From Clostridia bacterium (lineage in GTDB: Bacteria; Bacillota_A; Clostridia; Christensenellales; Aristaeellaceae), in the NCBI GenBank assembly GCA_017481065.1, contig JAFUPT010000051.1, positions 1 to 16,342 of the forward strand: a stretch of DNA of 16,342 bases, written 5' to 3'. The notes under the pieces were generated by a model, which was not told the origin of the DNA, did no database searches, and worked only from the letters and a program-made list of their open reading frames with translations. Each line of letters opens with the position of its first letter. Positions within the stretch are counted from its first letter, which is position 1. Positions 7,401 through 14,668 of this stretch are shown one piece after another. A program made the translations under genes and the position numbers.

Positions 7401-8338
7401 TCATGCTGGAATACCTGTTCATGTTCCGCTACTTCCAGATGGACTGGAGCAAGGTGAAATTCTGGAAGACGCTCATCCCGCTGGGGCTCTGCGGCATTAC
7501 CATGGGCGTGGCCTGCGCCACCAAATGGATCGGCATTTACTCGGCGGCGGGCCTGGCAATCATCTTCTTCTGGAAGCTCTGGCGCGAACTGCGCGCGATG
7601 CTGGCCCGGCGTGAATTCATGCAGGGCGCATCCCGGCAGTTCTGGCTGCGCGCGATCCTCACCTGCGCCTTCTGCCTGCTTTTCTTCATTATTATTCCGT
7701 TGGCCATCTACTATTTCAGCTACTACCGCCACTTCCTGGTGGATGGCATCGGCTCCTTCGGGGAGATGTTTTCCGGGGAATATGTAGAAAAGGTGGTGGA
7801 TTTGCAGAAGCAAATCCTGGACTACCACGCGGGCCTCGGCGGCGATACCCATTATTTCCGCTCGCCCTGGTATCAGTGGCCGGTGATCTGGTGGCCGATG
7901 TGGTACTATTCCGGCGCAGATTATGTGGCCGGCGACATGGTTTCCTCCATCTCCTGCATGGGCAACCCGGCGGTATGGTGGACGGGGTTGCTTGCGCTGG
8001 TATTGATTCTCGTTTACTCCGCATGGAAGCGCAGGACCCCGAAGGCATGGCTGCTGGTGCTGATCGGCTTTGCCAGCCAGTTCCTGCCCTGGGTGCTGGT
8101 GCCCCGGAGCACCTTTATCTACCACTACTTCGCCAGCGTGCCCTTCATCATCCTCTGCACCGCGCTCTGCCTGCAGCGGCTGGAGAAGCGGAATGCGCAG
8201 GCCTTCAAGTGGGTCTCCGCCGGGCTGCTCGCCGCCGCGCTCGTGCTCTTTGCCGCCTTCTATCCGCTGGAATCCGGCATGACCGTGCCGCGCGCCTACG
8301 CGCAGTTCCTCAGGTGGTTCAAGTGGTATAATTTCTGA
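4478..8338 (+). CDS. Double GT-C membrane glycosyltransferase: Gpi18/ALG6-like half fused to PMT (GT39)-like half, with two predicted sugar-binding-like domains
   Basis: This protein of 1286 residues has a cleavable signal peptide (residues 1-22, ending AYA). Residues about 29-180 resemble a CBM4/9-type beta-sandwich (NLVTNGDFS ... YFDNVSAVKV). A first polytopic module spans about 216-660, with loop motifs Y272-NTD275 and D302-YPPG, and HERY starting at H567, like Gpi18/ALG6-type GT-C enzymes. After a membrane segment near 682-703, residues about 707-829 look like an F5/8C-discoidin domain (FDLGS, SNDGETW, RYFRIT). A second polytopic module from about 862 is PMT/GT39-like: D872-E873 in FDEIYHARTAYEL matches the catalytic DE of protein O-mannosyltransferases, H894-PPLGK follows, and the end holds the PMT-type GNPAVWW. 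Such enzymes take sugar from a polyprenyl-phosphate donor outside the membrane. Acceptor and sugar are unknown. GAGGAG at 4461-4466 precedes ATG by 11 bases. It is probably transcribed alone. Confidence 0.88.
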   Translation: MRRFISLVLVFVLALCCIPAYAEEAANENLVTNGDFSLLDSNGMPEGWTKEMWHTDAGVSMLSVSEDGYEGNCAVVTNVDANDARFSQKISVEPDSLYRFSCMVKAEDCGAEGYGATISFEDCFTYSEEVLDTDGQWRELSVYGRTGKKQEEVTLFIRVGGYGSLASGRAYFDNVSAVKVENAPESAEILPLSTVDSSSNQSSASTADAGEPKRNTEAYLLMAALYVLLVLAIARRFPRIRHAGFDGKILLIAGLGAAFLLRIALGMLVRGYNTDINCFSAWSERMFSNGPGNFYAPDYFCDYPPGYMLLLWPVAALRNLLGLSYQGAGHLLLLKFIPIACDILGALLIWRFAEKKKMNSRIAAVLALLYAFNPAAIIDTAAWGQIDSILALLVAICALQAAEEKYITSLVAFAAALLIKPQALLFAPLGLLAIAVNLVKGKNAKKTRDFCIGVAAALGMLYLAGAICNGFEGGILGPVQWLIELYTGTLGSYSYITVNALNLYQILNLNWADTSSQPVWTIFAWCMFGAAYIYSAVLYAKSRKKQHILLTGALLLSLIYCFGPKIHERYIFPALLLLALAYVCDRDKRILGSLTIMTAVTAMNEILVLQGGMTEANYGHLQAGEQWLNAMLSMINICTALYLCWIALDICVLGHVYRLEKPEKEPVSAPDAPDHRLHIRRMDCILMAAVTLLYAGIAFFNLGAASAPQTSWVSSQSGERVTFDLGSVETFRPIYYGGICNSNFTVELSNDGETWTEPVWAKYNQGEIFRWIYFVPQDDAGTILREAEGFACATNTEKFPMQTARYFRITAESAGLTLSEFGFWDENGELLPVSISERSGQYPETAVDPELLIDEQASVAEVPSYYNSTYFDEIYHARTAYELKHGMSIYEWTHPPLGKLVMMLGIDLFGMTPFGWRFMGALVGVLMVPLMYLLAKQLTKSAKLSFIAMCLMALDSMHFTQTRIATIDSYAVFWIMLEYLFMFRYFQMDWSKVKFWKTLIPLGLCGITMGVACATKWIGIYSAAGLAIIFFWKLWRELRAMLARREFMQGASRQFWLRAILTCAFCLLFFIIIPLAIYYFSYYRHFLVDGIGSFGEMFSGEYVEKVVDLQKQILDYHAGLGGDTHYFRSPWYQWPVIWWPMWYYSGADYVAGDMVSSISCMGNPAVWWTGLLALVLILVYSAWKRRTPKAWLLVLIGFASQFLPWVLVPRSTFIYHYFASVPFIILCTALCLQRLEKRNAQAFKWVSAGLLAAALVLFAAFYPLESGMTVPRAYAQFLRWFKWYNF

Positions 8339-8340
8339 CG

Positions 8341-8528
8341 CCAAGGGGCTCTGCCCCTTGGAACCCCGCTTAAGGCTCCGCTTTAAGAATCCGCCAGGGG
8401 AAATGATTTCCCCTGGCCCCCTCTGAAAGCAACGCGCAGCGTTGCTTACTGGGGTTTCCAAAGGGAATCATTCCCTTTGGCCAGGAGCTTGGGGGCTGGC
8501 AGCCCCCAAACGTTCCCAGCGTCCCCTT
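8341..8528 (+). repeat. Modular palindromic repeat block, copy 2 (upstream of comM)
   Basis: Consecutive hairpins in the same order as copy 1. Module A is at 8341-8361 (CCAAGGGGC/GCCCCTTGG, loop tct). An extra hairpin lies at 8369-8387 (CTTAAGG/CTTTAAG with one G-U). Module B at 8394-8416 is identical over 23 bases to 1300-1322, and both copies are followed by CCCCTCTG. Module C is at 8427-8447 (AAGCAACGC/GCGTTGCTT, loop gca), module D at 8458-8480 (CCAAAGGGAA/TTCCCTTTGG, loop tca), and module E at 8489-8509 (TTGGGGGCTG/CAGCCCCCAA around one g). Tail F, AGCGTCCCCTT, is at 8518-8528. None has a clear T-tract. The block begins right after the glycosyltransferase stop and ends 24 bases before the comM ribosome binding site. 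Confidence 0.85.
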
Positions 8529-8551
8529 GCGCCTCCTCCCCCGACTACTAC

Positions 8552-8558
8552 AAAAGGA
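8552..8558 (+). promoter_or_regulatory. Ribosome binding site fixing the comM start
   Basis: AAAAGGA lies 9 bases before ATG 8568. It argues against the in-frame upstream ATG at 8442, from which translation would read through repeat modules D and E. Confidence 0.8.
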
Positions 8559-8567
8559 CGTGATCTC

Positions 8568-10103
8568 ATGCTCGCCAGCCTCTCCAGCTGCGGTCTCAGC
8601 GGCATCGACGGCTTCCATGTAACCGTGGAAGTGAACCTCGCCATGGGCATGCCCATGTTTGAAATCGTGGGTTTGCCGGATGCTTCGGTGAAGGAATCCC
8701 GGGAGCGCGTGCGCGCGGCGCTGAAGAACAGCGGCTTCGAATTCCCCAACGGCAGGATCACGGTAAACCTCGCCCCGGCGGACCTGAAAAAGGAAGGCCC
8801 GGCTTACGACCTGCCCATCGCTCTGGGGCTGCTCGCCTGCCGGGGCACGGTTCCTGCGGAGGCGATGGAGGGCTGCTGCATCATCGGCGAACTTTCGCTG
8901 GACGGCAGCCTGCGCAGTGTGCGCGGCGCGCTGCCGATGGCGATCTTCGCCCGCAGCAGGGGGATGAAGCGGGTGCTCTTGCCGGAGGAAAACCTGGCTG
9001 AGGTGCAGTGCATCGAAGGCATTGAACTGCTGGGCGCAAATTCGCTCTTGCAGGCGGCGCGGCACTTCCGGGGCGAGGAGCTTATCTCCCCCGCGCCCGC
9101 GCAGGAATACCGCGAATTGCTGAGCAGGCGCAGCTTCCCGGTGGATTTTGCCCATGTGAAGGGGCAGAAGAGCGCCAAGCGCGCGCTGGAGATCGCGGCG
9201 GCGGGCGGCCACAACGTGCTGATGATCGGCCCGCCCGGCAGCGGCAAGACGCTGATGGCCCGCTGCATGCCCACGATTTTGCCCGATATGGACTTTACCG
9301 AGGCATTGGAGACCACCCGCATCCATTCCGTGGCCGGCATCGTGCCGCCCACGGGCCTGCTCACCGAGCGCCCCTTCCGCTCGCCCCACCACACCGCGAG
9401 CCATGCTTCGCTGGTGGGCGGCGGCCCGAACGCGCTGCCCGGCGAAATTTCCAAGGCCCACAACGGCGTGCTCTTCCTGGATGAACTGCCGGAATACCGC
9501 CGCGATGTGCTGGAAGCGCTGCGCCAGCCGCTGGAGGATGGCTTCGTGACCGTGACGAGAGTGAACGCCCAGTCCACCTATCCTTCGGAATTTGTGCTGG
9601 TGGGATCGATGAATCCCTGTCCCTGCGGCAACCTCGGCAGCCGCATCCGCCCCTGCAGATGCACGCCCAGCGCGATACGGAGATACTTAAACCGCGTTTC
9701 CGGGCCGCTGCTGGACAGGATTGACATGCACATCGAGGTGGAATCCATCCCGGCGGAGCGATTGAGCCAGGATACACCGGAGGAATCCTCCGATTCCATC
9801 CGCAAGCGGGTGGAGGCCGCCCGGGAAGTGCAGCGCAGGCGATATGAAAACGAGCCCGGCGGCATGCGCATCAATGCCCAGCTGAACGCAAGGAATTTAA
9901 ACGCCGCCTGCGAAACCACCCCGGAGGCGCACAGCCTGCTGATGCTCAGCTGCGAAAAACTCAAGCTGTCCAACCGCGCCTACACCCGGATTCTCAAGGT
10001 GGCCCGCACCATCGCGGACCTCGGGGGCGAGGAAAAAATACAGGCGGAGCACATCTCCGAGGCTGTACAGTACAGGACGCTGGACAGGAAATACTGGGGG
10101 TAA
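8568..10103 (+). CDS. comM: YifB/ComM-family Mg-chelatase-like AAA+ ATPase
   Basis: This is a 511-residue AAA+ protein of the YifB/ComM family. Characterised ComM is a hexameric helicase that drives branch migration during integration of transforming DNA. Residues about 1-190 form the ChlI/Lon-like N-terminal domain (SIDG-type start, IVGLPDASVKESRERVRAA). The Walker A motif is G221-PPGSGK227-T and the Walker B motif is GVLFLD305-E306. A conserved cysteine-rich stretch, NPCPCG with a following CRC, lies after Walker B, and the C-terminal Mg-chelatase domain is complete. Length is normal for the family (about 500-510). The start at 8568 is chosen from its AAAAGGA. It is followed after 3 bases by dprA, so the two are almost certainly co-transcribed, which fits a shared role in recombination of incoming DNA. 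I found no promoter in the repeat block upstream. Confidence 0.95.
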   Translation: MLASLSSCGLSGIDGFHVTVEVNLAMGMPMFEIVGLPDASVKESRERVRAALKNSGFEFPNGRITVNLAPADLKKEGPAYDLPIALGLLACRGTVPAEAMEGCCIIGELSLDGSLRSVRGALPMAIFARSRGMKRVLLPEENLAEVQCIEGIELLGANSLLQAARHFRGEELISPAPAQEYRELLSRRSFPVDFAHVKGQKSAKRALEIAAAGGHNVLMIGPPGSGKTLMARCMPTILPDMDFTEALETTRIHSVAGIVPPTGLLTERPFRSPHHTASHASLVGGGPNALPGEISKAHNGVLFLDELPEYRRDVLEALRQPLEDGFVTVTRVNAQSTYPSEFVLVGSMNPCPCGNLGSRIRPCRCTPSAIRRYLNRVSGPLLDRIDMHIEVESIPAERLSQDTPEESSDSIRKRVEAAREVQRRRYENEPGGMRINAQLNARNLNAACETTPEAHSLLMLSCEKLKLSNRAYTRILKVARTIADLGGEEKIQAEHISEAVQYRTLDRKYWG

Positions 10104-10106
10104 GAT

Positions 10107-11204
10107 ATGAACCTGAGCACCATGGAGCAATACTGGATATGGCTCGGAAGCGTGGAGGGCATCGGTCCCAAGCGCTTCTACCAGCTGATCAGCTACTACG
10201 AGGACGCCCGCGCCGTTTGGGATAACGTGGGCGATGAGGGCATGAAATTCCTCGGCCCGGCAGTGCTGAAGAAGCTGAAGGAAGCCCGGGATGAGAGATA
10301 CTTCTTCGAGCTTTTCCGCAGGCTGGAAAAATCCGGCATGCGGGTGGTGACCCGGCTGAGCGATGATTATCCCCCGCTGCTTGCAGATATTTTTGATCCG
10401 CCGAGCTCCCTATATGTGATCGGGGATGCGGACATCCGCGATGAACGCAGTTTCTCCATTGTGGGATCGCGCCGCTGCACGAGGGATGGCCAGCGCGCAG
10501 CCCGGGAATTTGCCGAGACGCTCGCCCGGGAGGATGTAGCCATCATCTCCGGCATGGCCCACGGCATCGATACCGCCGCCCATGAGGGCGCGCTGATCGG
10601 CATGGGCAGAACGATCGCAGTTCTGGGCTGCGGCGCAGACGTGATCTATCCCCCGGAGAATGAGGCGCTCTACCGCCGCATAATCGATAACGGCGGCGCA
10701 GTGATTTCCGAATATGCCCCGGGAACCCAGCCGAAGCCCGGCAACTTCCCCGCCCGCAACCGCATCATCAGCGGCATGGGCCAGGGCACGCTGATTGTAG
10801 AGGGCGCGGAGAAATCCGGCGCGATGATCACCGTGCGCAGCGCCACCGAGCAGAACCGGGATGTGTTCGCCGTGCCGGGCAGCATCTATTCTCCCCTGAG
10901 CGCAGCGCCGAACCGGCTGATTGTGGAGGGCGCGATTCCCGCCATTTCCGGCTGGGATATACTGGAACACTACCGCTGGGCGGCCCGCCCGAATGCGGAC
11001 GAAGCGGCTCCCAAGGCCCGTATCGAACTGGACCCGGAGGATGACCAGATTGTAAAACCCCTGCTGGAACAGGAACTTTCCTTCGATGAACTGGCAAATC
11101 TGGTGGATTTTCCGATCGCAAAACTAAATTCCCACTTGACAATGTTGGAACTTCGGGGAATAATAGTTAAAGTGCCGGGTGGCTTGTACAGGGCATACCT
11201 GTGA
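10107..11204 (+). CDS. dprA: DNA-processing protein DprA (Smf)
   Basis: DprA binds incoming single-stranded DNA in the cytoplasm during natural transformation and loads RecA on it. The 365-residue product has a helical SAM/HhH-like N-terminus (about 1-70, with VEGIGPKRFYQL). The extended Rossmann domain carries SIVGSRRCTRDG, S148-G-MAHGID, and R217-N-R219 followed by SGMGQGTLIVEGAEKSGA. A C-terminal winged-helix segment covers about 310-365. All hallmark motifs are intact. ATG 10107 follows the comM stop by 3 bases, with GGGGG just upstream. The last 25 codons are noticeably more AT-rich than the rest and contain a near-consensus promoter for topA. Presence of dprA alone does not prove competence, because the gene is also kept in many species never seen to transform. 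Confidence 0.97.
   Translation: MNLSTMEQYWIWLGSVEGIGPKRFYQLISYYEDARAVWDNVGDEGMKFLGPAVLKKLKEARDERYFFELFRRLEKSGMRVVTRLSDDYPPLLADIFDPPSSLYVIGDADIRDERSFSIVGSRRCTRDGQRAAREFAETLAREDVAIISGMAHGIDTAAHEGALIGMGRTIAVLGCGADVIYPPENEALYRRIIDNGGAVISEYAPGTQPKPGNFPARNRIISGMGQGTLIVEGAEKSGAMITVRSATEQNRDVFAVPGSIYSPLSAAPNRLIVEGAIPAISGWDILEHYRWAARPNADEAAPKARIELDPEDDQIVKPLLEQELSFDELANLVDFPIAKLNSHLTMLELRGIIVKVPGGLYRAYL
11136..11164 (+). promoter_or_regulatory. Near-consensus sigma-A promoter inside the dprA 3' end, reading into topA
   Basis: A perfect -35 box TTGACA (11136-11141), a 17-bp spacer and AATAAT (11159-11164, five of six matching TATAAT) make an almost ideal vegetative promoter. Transcription would start near 11171, about 98 bases before the topA ATG. 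It overlaps dprA codons in a locally AT-rich patch, which suggests selection for the promoter rather than chance. Confidence 0.75.
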
Positions 11205-11229
11205 ACTGCCCGATCAAATCAAGATTCTT

Positions 11230-11248
11230 TGTGGTTTCTGAAACCACA
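11230..11248 (+). promoter_or_regulatory. Perfect hairpin/palindrome in the topA 5' leader
   Basis: TGTGGTTT-ctg-AAACCACA is an inverted repeat with 8-bp arms. It lies between the dprA stop and the topA ribosome binding site, 10 bases before GGAGG. It has no T-tract, so it is not an intrinsic terminator. It could be an operator or a leader hairpin. Its sequence is unlike the GC-rich repeat modules. Confidence 0.55.
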
Positions 11249-11268
11249 GTACCCAACGGAGGAAACAC

Positions 11269-13371
11269 ATGGCAAACAAGCTCGTTATCGTTGAATCTCC
11301 CGCAAAGGCAAAAACCATTGGCAAATTCCTGGGCCGCGGCTACAAGGTGGAAGCCAGCCAGGGCCATGTGCGGGACATGCCGAAATCCCAGATCGGCGTA
11401 GACGTGGAGAACGGTTTTGAGCCGAAATATATCACCATCCGCGGCCGCGGCGAAATTCTGAACCGCATCCGCAAGGAAGCGCGCTCCGCTTCCAAGATCT
11501 ACCTCGCGACGGACCCGGACCGCGAGGGCGAGGCCATTTCCTGGCACCTGGCAAATGTGCTGGGCATTGAGGAAGGCTCCGCATGCTGCATCGAATTCCA
11601 CGAAGTCACCTCCAAGGCTGTGAAGGCGGCGGTGAAGAATCCCCGCGCCATCAATATGGACCTTGTAAACGCCCAGCAGGCGCGGCGCGTGCTGGACAGG
11701 CTGATCGGCTATAAGATCAGCCCGCTGCTGTGGAGGAAGATCAAGAAGGGCCTGAGCGCAGGCCGGGTGCAGTCCGTGGCCACGAAGATGATCTGCGACC
11801 GCGAGGAGGAGATCGATATCTTCGTTCCCGAGGAATTCTGGACCATCTCCGCCCCCTTTGCCATCGGCAAGGCAAAGGTAAACGCCCGCTTCACCGGCTT
11901 CGGCAGCGAAAAGACCGAGCTGCACAGCCGCGAGGAGGCGGAAAAGATTGTGGCATCCTGCGAGGACGCATCCTTCAAGGTGGCCGCCATCAAGAAGAGC
12001 GAGCGCAGGAAATATCCCGCCGCGCCCTTCACCACCTCAAATTTGCAGCAGGAGGCCAGCCGCAAGCTGGGCTTCACCACCCAGAAAACCATGCAGATTG
12101 CCCAGCAGCTCTATGAAGGCGTGGAAATCGCCGGCGAGGGCAGCCAGGGCTTGGTGACCTATATCCGTACCGACTCCACCCGCATCGCGGACGAGGCCAT
12201 GGAGGCCGTGCGCGCCTTCATCGCCGAAAATTACGCGGCGGATTACCTGCCGGAGAAGCCCAACATCTACAAAACCCGCTCCTCCGCCCAGGACGCCCAC
12301 GAGGCCATCCGCCCCACCGATATCCTGCGCAGGCCGGAGAGCGTGAAGGCAAGCCTCAGCCGCGACCAGTTCAAGCTCTACAAGCTGATCTACGAGCGCT
12401 TCGTATCCAGCCAGATGACCCCGGCAGTTTACGATACCCTGTCTGTGGACATCGATTCCGAAGCGGGCGCGCGCTTCCACTTCAACGCCCAGAAGCTGCG
12501 CTTTGCAGGCTTCACCGCCATCTACGAGGAGGGCCAGGACGATGCAGCCGAGGAGGCCAGCGTAAACAACCTGCCCGAGCTGGAGGAGGGCATGGAGGCC
12601 AAGCTGGGCGAAATCACCAGCGACCAGCACTTCACCCAGCCCCCGCCGCGCTACACCGAGGCGAGCCTCGTGCGCGCGCTGGAGGAGAAGGGCATCGGCC
12701 GCCCCTCCACCTACGCGCCCACCATCTCCACCATCATCAGCCGCGGCTATGTGGCCCGTGAAAACAAGCGCCTGATGCCCACGGAGCTGGGCAAGATCGT
12801 GAACGACCTGATGTGCCGGAACTTCCCGAACATCGTGGATATCACCTTCACCGCCGGCATGGAGGAAAACCTGGACGAGGTAGAGGCCGGCAGCGCCGAA
12901 TGGCATGAAATCATCAAGGATTTCTACGGCCCCTTCGAAAAGACCCTGGAGGAAGCCGACAAGAACATTGAAAAGGTAGAAATCGAGGACCAGGTTTCCG
13001 ATGTGCCCTGCGAAAAGTGCGGCGCAATGATGGTGTACAAGATGAGCCGCTACGGCAAATTCCTGGCCTGCCCCCGCTTCCCCGAGTGCCGCCACACCAT
13101 GGCATTGCCGAAGAACATCGGCGTGCCCTGCCCGAAGTGCGGCGCAGAGCTGCTGGAGCGCATCAGCCGCAAGGGCCGCAAGTTCTACGGCTGCGAAAAA
13201 TATCCGGAATGCGATTTCGTATCCTGGGATCGCCCTGTGAAGGAAAAATGCCCCGTATGCGGCGACCGCATGGTATTCAAGGCCGGCCCGAAGGAGACCT
13301 TCTTCCATGTATGCGTAAACGAAACCTGCCGCCATCGTGTGCAGGTGGAATTGGGTGGCAATGATGAATGA
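11269..13371 (+). CDS. topA: DNA topoisomerase I (type IA)
   Basis: Topoisomerase I relaxes negative supercoils by transient single-strand cleavage through a 5'-phosphotyrosine. The 700-residue product begins with the Toprim domain: E9 in IVESPAKAK, and the metal-binding D82-P-D84-RE-G-E. The catalytic tyrosine is Y298 in VTYIRTDSTR. The C-terminus (from C581) contains three Cys4 zinc-ribbon segments of the type found in topoisomerase I tails: CEKC with CPRFPEC, CPKC with CEKYPEC, and CPVC with CVNETC. Length and domain order are normal for Firmicutes. GGAGG at 11258-11262 fixes the start. A promoter within dprA and a hairpin in the leader suggest topA can be transcribed separately from comM-dprA. 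Its end overlaps trmFO by 8 bases. Confidence 0.98.
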   Translation: MANKLVIVESPAKAKTIGKFLGRGYKVEASQGHVRDMPKSQIGVDVENGFEPKYITIRGRGEILNRIRKEARSASKIYLATDPDREGEAISWHLANVLGIEEGSACCIEFHEVTSKAVKAAVKNPRAINMDLVNAQQARRVLDRLIGYKISPLLWRKIKKGLSAGRVQSVATKMICDREEEIDIFVPEEFWTISAPFAIGKAKVNARFTGFGSEKTELHSREEAEKIVASCEDASFKVAAIKKSERRKYPAAPFTTSNLQQEASRKLGFTTQKTMQIAQQLYEGVEIAGEGSQGLVTYIRTDSTRIADEAMEAVRAFIAENYAADYLPEKPNIYKTRSSAQDAHEAIRPTDILRRPESVKASLSRDQFKLYKLIYERFVSSQMTPAVYDTLSVDIDSEAGARFHFNAQKLRFAGFTAIYEEGQDDAAEEASVNNLPELEEGMEAKLGEITSDQHFTQPPPRYTEASLVRALEEKGIGRPSTYAPTISTIISRGYVARENKRLMPTELGKIVNDLMCRNFPNIVDITFTAGMEENLDEVEAGSAEWHEIIKDFYGPFEKTLEEADKNIEKVEIEDQVSDVPCEKCGAMMVYKMSRYGKFLACPRFPECRHTMALPKNIGVPCPKCGAELLERISRKGRKFYGCEKYPECDFVSWDRPVKEKCPVCGDRMVFKAGPKETFFHVCVNETCRHRVQVELGGNDE

Positions 13372-14668
13372 CAGAGTAAGCATCGTCGGCGCGGGCCTGG
13401 CCGGCTGCGAGGCTGCATGGCAGCTGGTGCGCCGGGGCGTGCCCGTAAAACTGATCGATATGAAACCCGCGAAGTACAGCCCCGCCCACAAGAGCGAGGG
13501 CTTTGCGGAGCTGGTTTGCTCCAACTCCTTAAAGGCGGAGCAGATGACCAACGCATCTGGCCTTCTCAAGGCCGAGATGCGCGCGCTGGATGGCCTCATC
13601 CTCTCCTGCGCGGAAAAGAGCCGCGTTCCCGCCGGCGGCGCGCTGGCCGTGGACAGGCATATCTTCTCAAAGCTAATTACCGAAACCCTGAAAAACCATC
13701 CGCTGGTGGAGTTTGAAACCCAGGTGGTATCCCAAATTCCGGAAGGCCCCTGCATCATCGCCACCGGCCCGCTGACCGACCCGGCGCTCACCGAGGCGAT
13801 CCAGAAGCTGCCCGGCGCAAAGGCGCTGCACTTCTTTGACGCCGCCGCGCCGATCGTGACCGCGGAATCCCTGAACATGGATAAGGTGTTCCGCGCCTCC
13901 CGCTACGACCGGGGCTCGGATTACCTGAACTGCCCCATGAGCGAGGAGGAATACAACGCCTTCTACGATGCGCTCATTTCCGCCGAGCTCGCCGAGCTTC
14001 ATGATTTCGAGAAGAAGCTGGTATTCGAGGGTTGCCTGGCGGTGGAGATCCTGGCAGGGCGCGGCAGGCAGACGCTGGCCTTCGGCCCCCTCAAACCCGT
14101 GGGCTTGAAGGACCCCCGCACCGGCAGGGAGCCCTACGCCGTCGTACAGCTGCGGCAGGAAAATGAAGCAGGCACGCTCTACAACCTGGTGGGCTTCCAG
14201 ACCCGGCTCAAGTGGGGCGAGCAGAAGCGGGTATTTTCCATGATTCCCGGCCTCGAAAACGCGGAATTTGCCCGCTACGGCGTGATGCACCGCAATACTT
14301 ACCTGAACGGCCCGGATATGCTGCAAGGGAATTATGCCCTGAAGGGCAATCCCATGCTGCGGTTCGCGGGCCAGCTCTCCGGCGTGGAGGGTTACATGGA
14401 ATCCACTGCCAGCGGCATGGTGGCGGCCATCGGCCTCTACTGCGCCATAAACGGCAAGCCCGAGCCGGATTTCACCGGCAAGACCATACTCGGCGCGCTT
14501 TCCCGCCATGTATCCACCCCCAGCGCCAATTTCCAGCCCATGAACGCCAATTACGGCATCCTGGAGCCGCTTGCTGAGCGCATCCGGGGCAAGCGCTTCC
14601 GCTATGAAAAGATGAGCGAGCGCGCCATAGAGACTCTGAACGAGGTGATCAAGACCTATGAGCTATAA
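13364..14668 (+). CDS. trmFO: Folate/FAD-dependent tRNA (uracil-54-C5)-methyltransferase TrmFO
   Basis: TrmFO makes 5-methyluridine at position 54 of the tRNA T-loop, using methylene-tetrahydrofolate as carbon donor and FAD as reductant. The 434-residue product starts with the dinucleotide-binding motif GAGLAG. The two cysteines used in catalysis by the family are present: C52 in [10 protein letters not shown] and C224 in FEGCLAVE. Further family sequence includes [16 protein letters not shown] 13364 gives the usual MN-x-x-V start; ATG 13361, one codon earlier, is equally possible. In-frame ATG 13337 would overlap topA much more. The start lies inside the end of topA, so translation is probably coupled. 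The gene in turn overlaps hslV by 11 bases. The xerC/codV gene that usually follows trmFO in Firmicutes is absent. Confidence 0.97.
   Translation: MNDRVSIVGAGLAGCEAAWQLVRRGVPVKLIDMKPAKYSPAHKSEGFAELVCSNSLKAEQMTNASGLLKAEMRALDGLILSCAEKSRVPAGGALAVDRHIFSKLITETLKNHPLVEFETQVVSQIPEGPCIIATGPLTDPALTEAIQKLPGAKALHFFDAAAPIVTAESLNMDKVFRASRYDRGSDYLNCPMSEEEYNAFYDALISAELAELHDFEKKLVFEGCLAVEILAGRGRQTLAFGPLKPVGLKDPRTGREPYAVVQLRQENEAGTLYNLVGFQTRLKWGEQKRVFSMIPGLENAEFARYGVMHRNTYLNGPDMLQGNYALKGNPMLRFAGQLSGVEGYMESTASGMVAAIGLYCAINGKPEPDFTGKTILGALSRHVSTPSANFQPMNANYGILEPLAERIRGKRFRYEKMSERAIETLNEVIKTYEL
14642..14650 (+). promoter_or_regulatory. Strong ribosome binding site fixing the hslV start
   Basis: GAGGTGATC is a nine-base match to the full anti-Shine-Dalgarno complement, 7 bases before ATG 14658 and inside the end of trmFO. 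It supports the start that gives the protease a 13-residue leader before its catalytic threonine. Confidence 0.85.

Noticed and set aside
7241..8461. Minus-strand open frame (406 codons) reaching into repeat block 2
   Set aside because: Antisense to the PMT-like half of the glycosyltransferase, with no ribosome binding site or recognisable motifs.
13337..13363. Upstream ATG 13337 as the trmFO start
   Set aside because: It would add MCRWNWVA-type residues unlike the family, whose proteins begin close to the GAGLAG motif. ATG 13364 or 13361 fits family length.
12037..13878. Minus-strand open frame of 613 codons across the topA/trmFO junction
   Set aside because: Antisense to two well-supported genes, with composition typical of reverse-frame GC-rich sequence and no recognisable domain.
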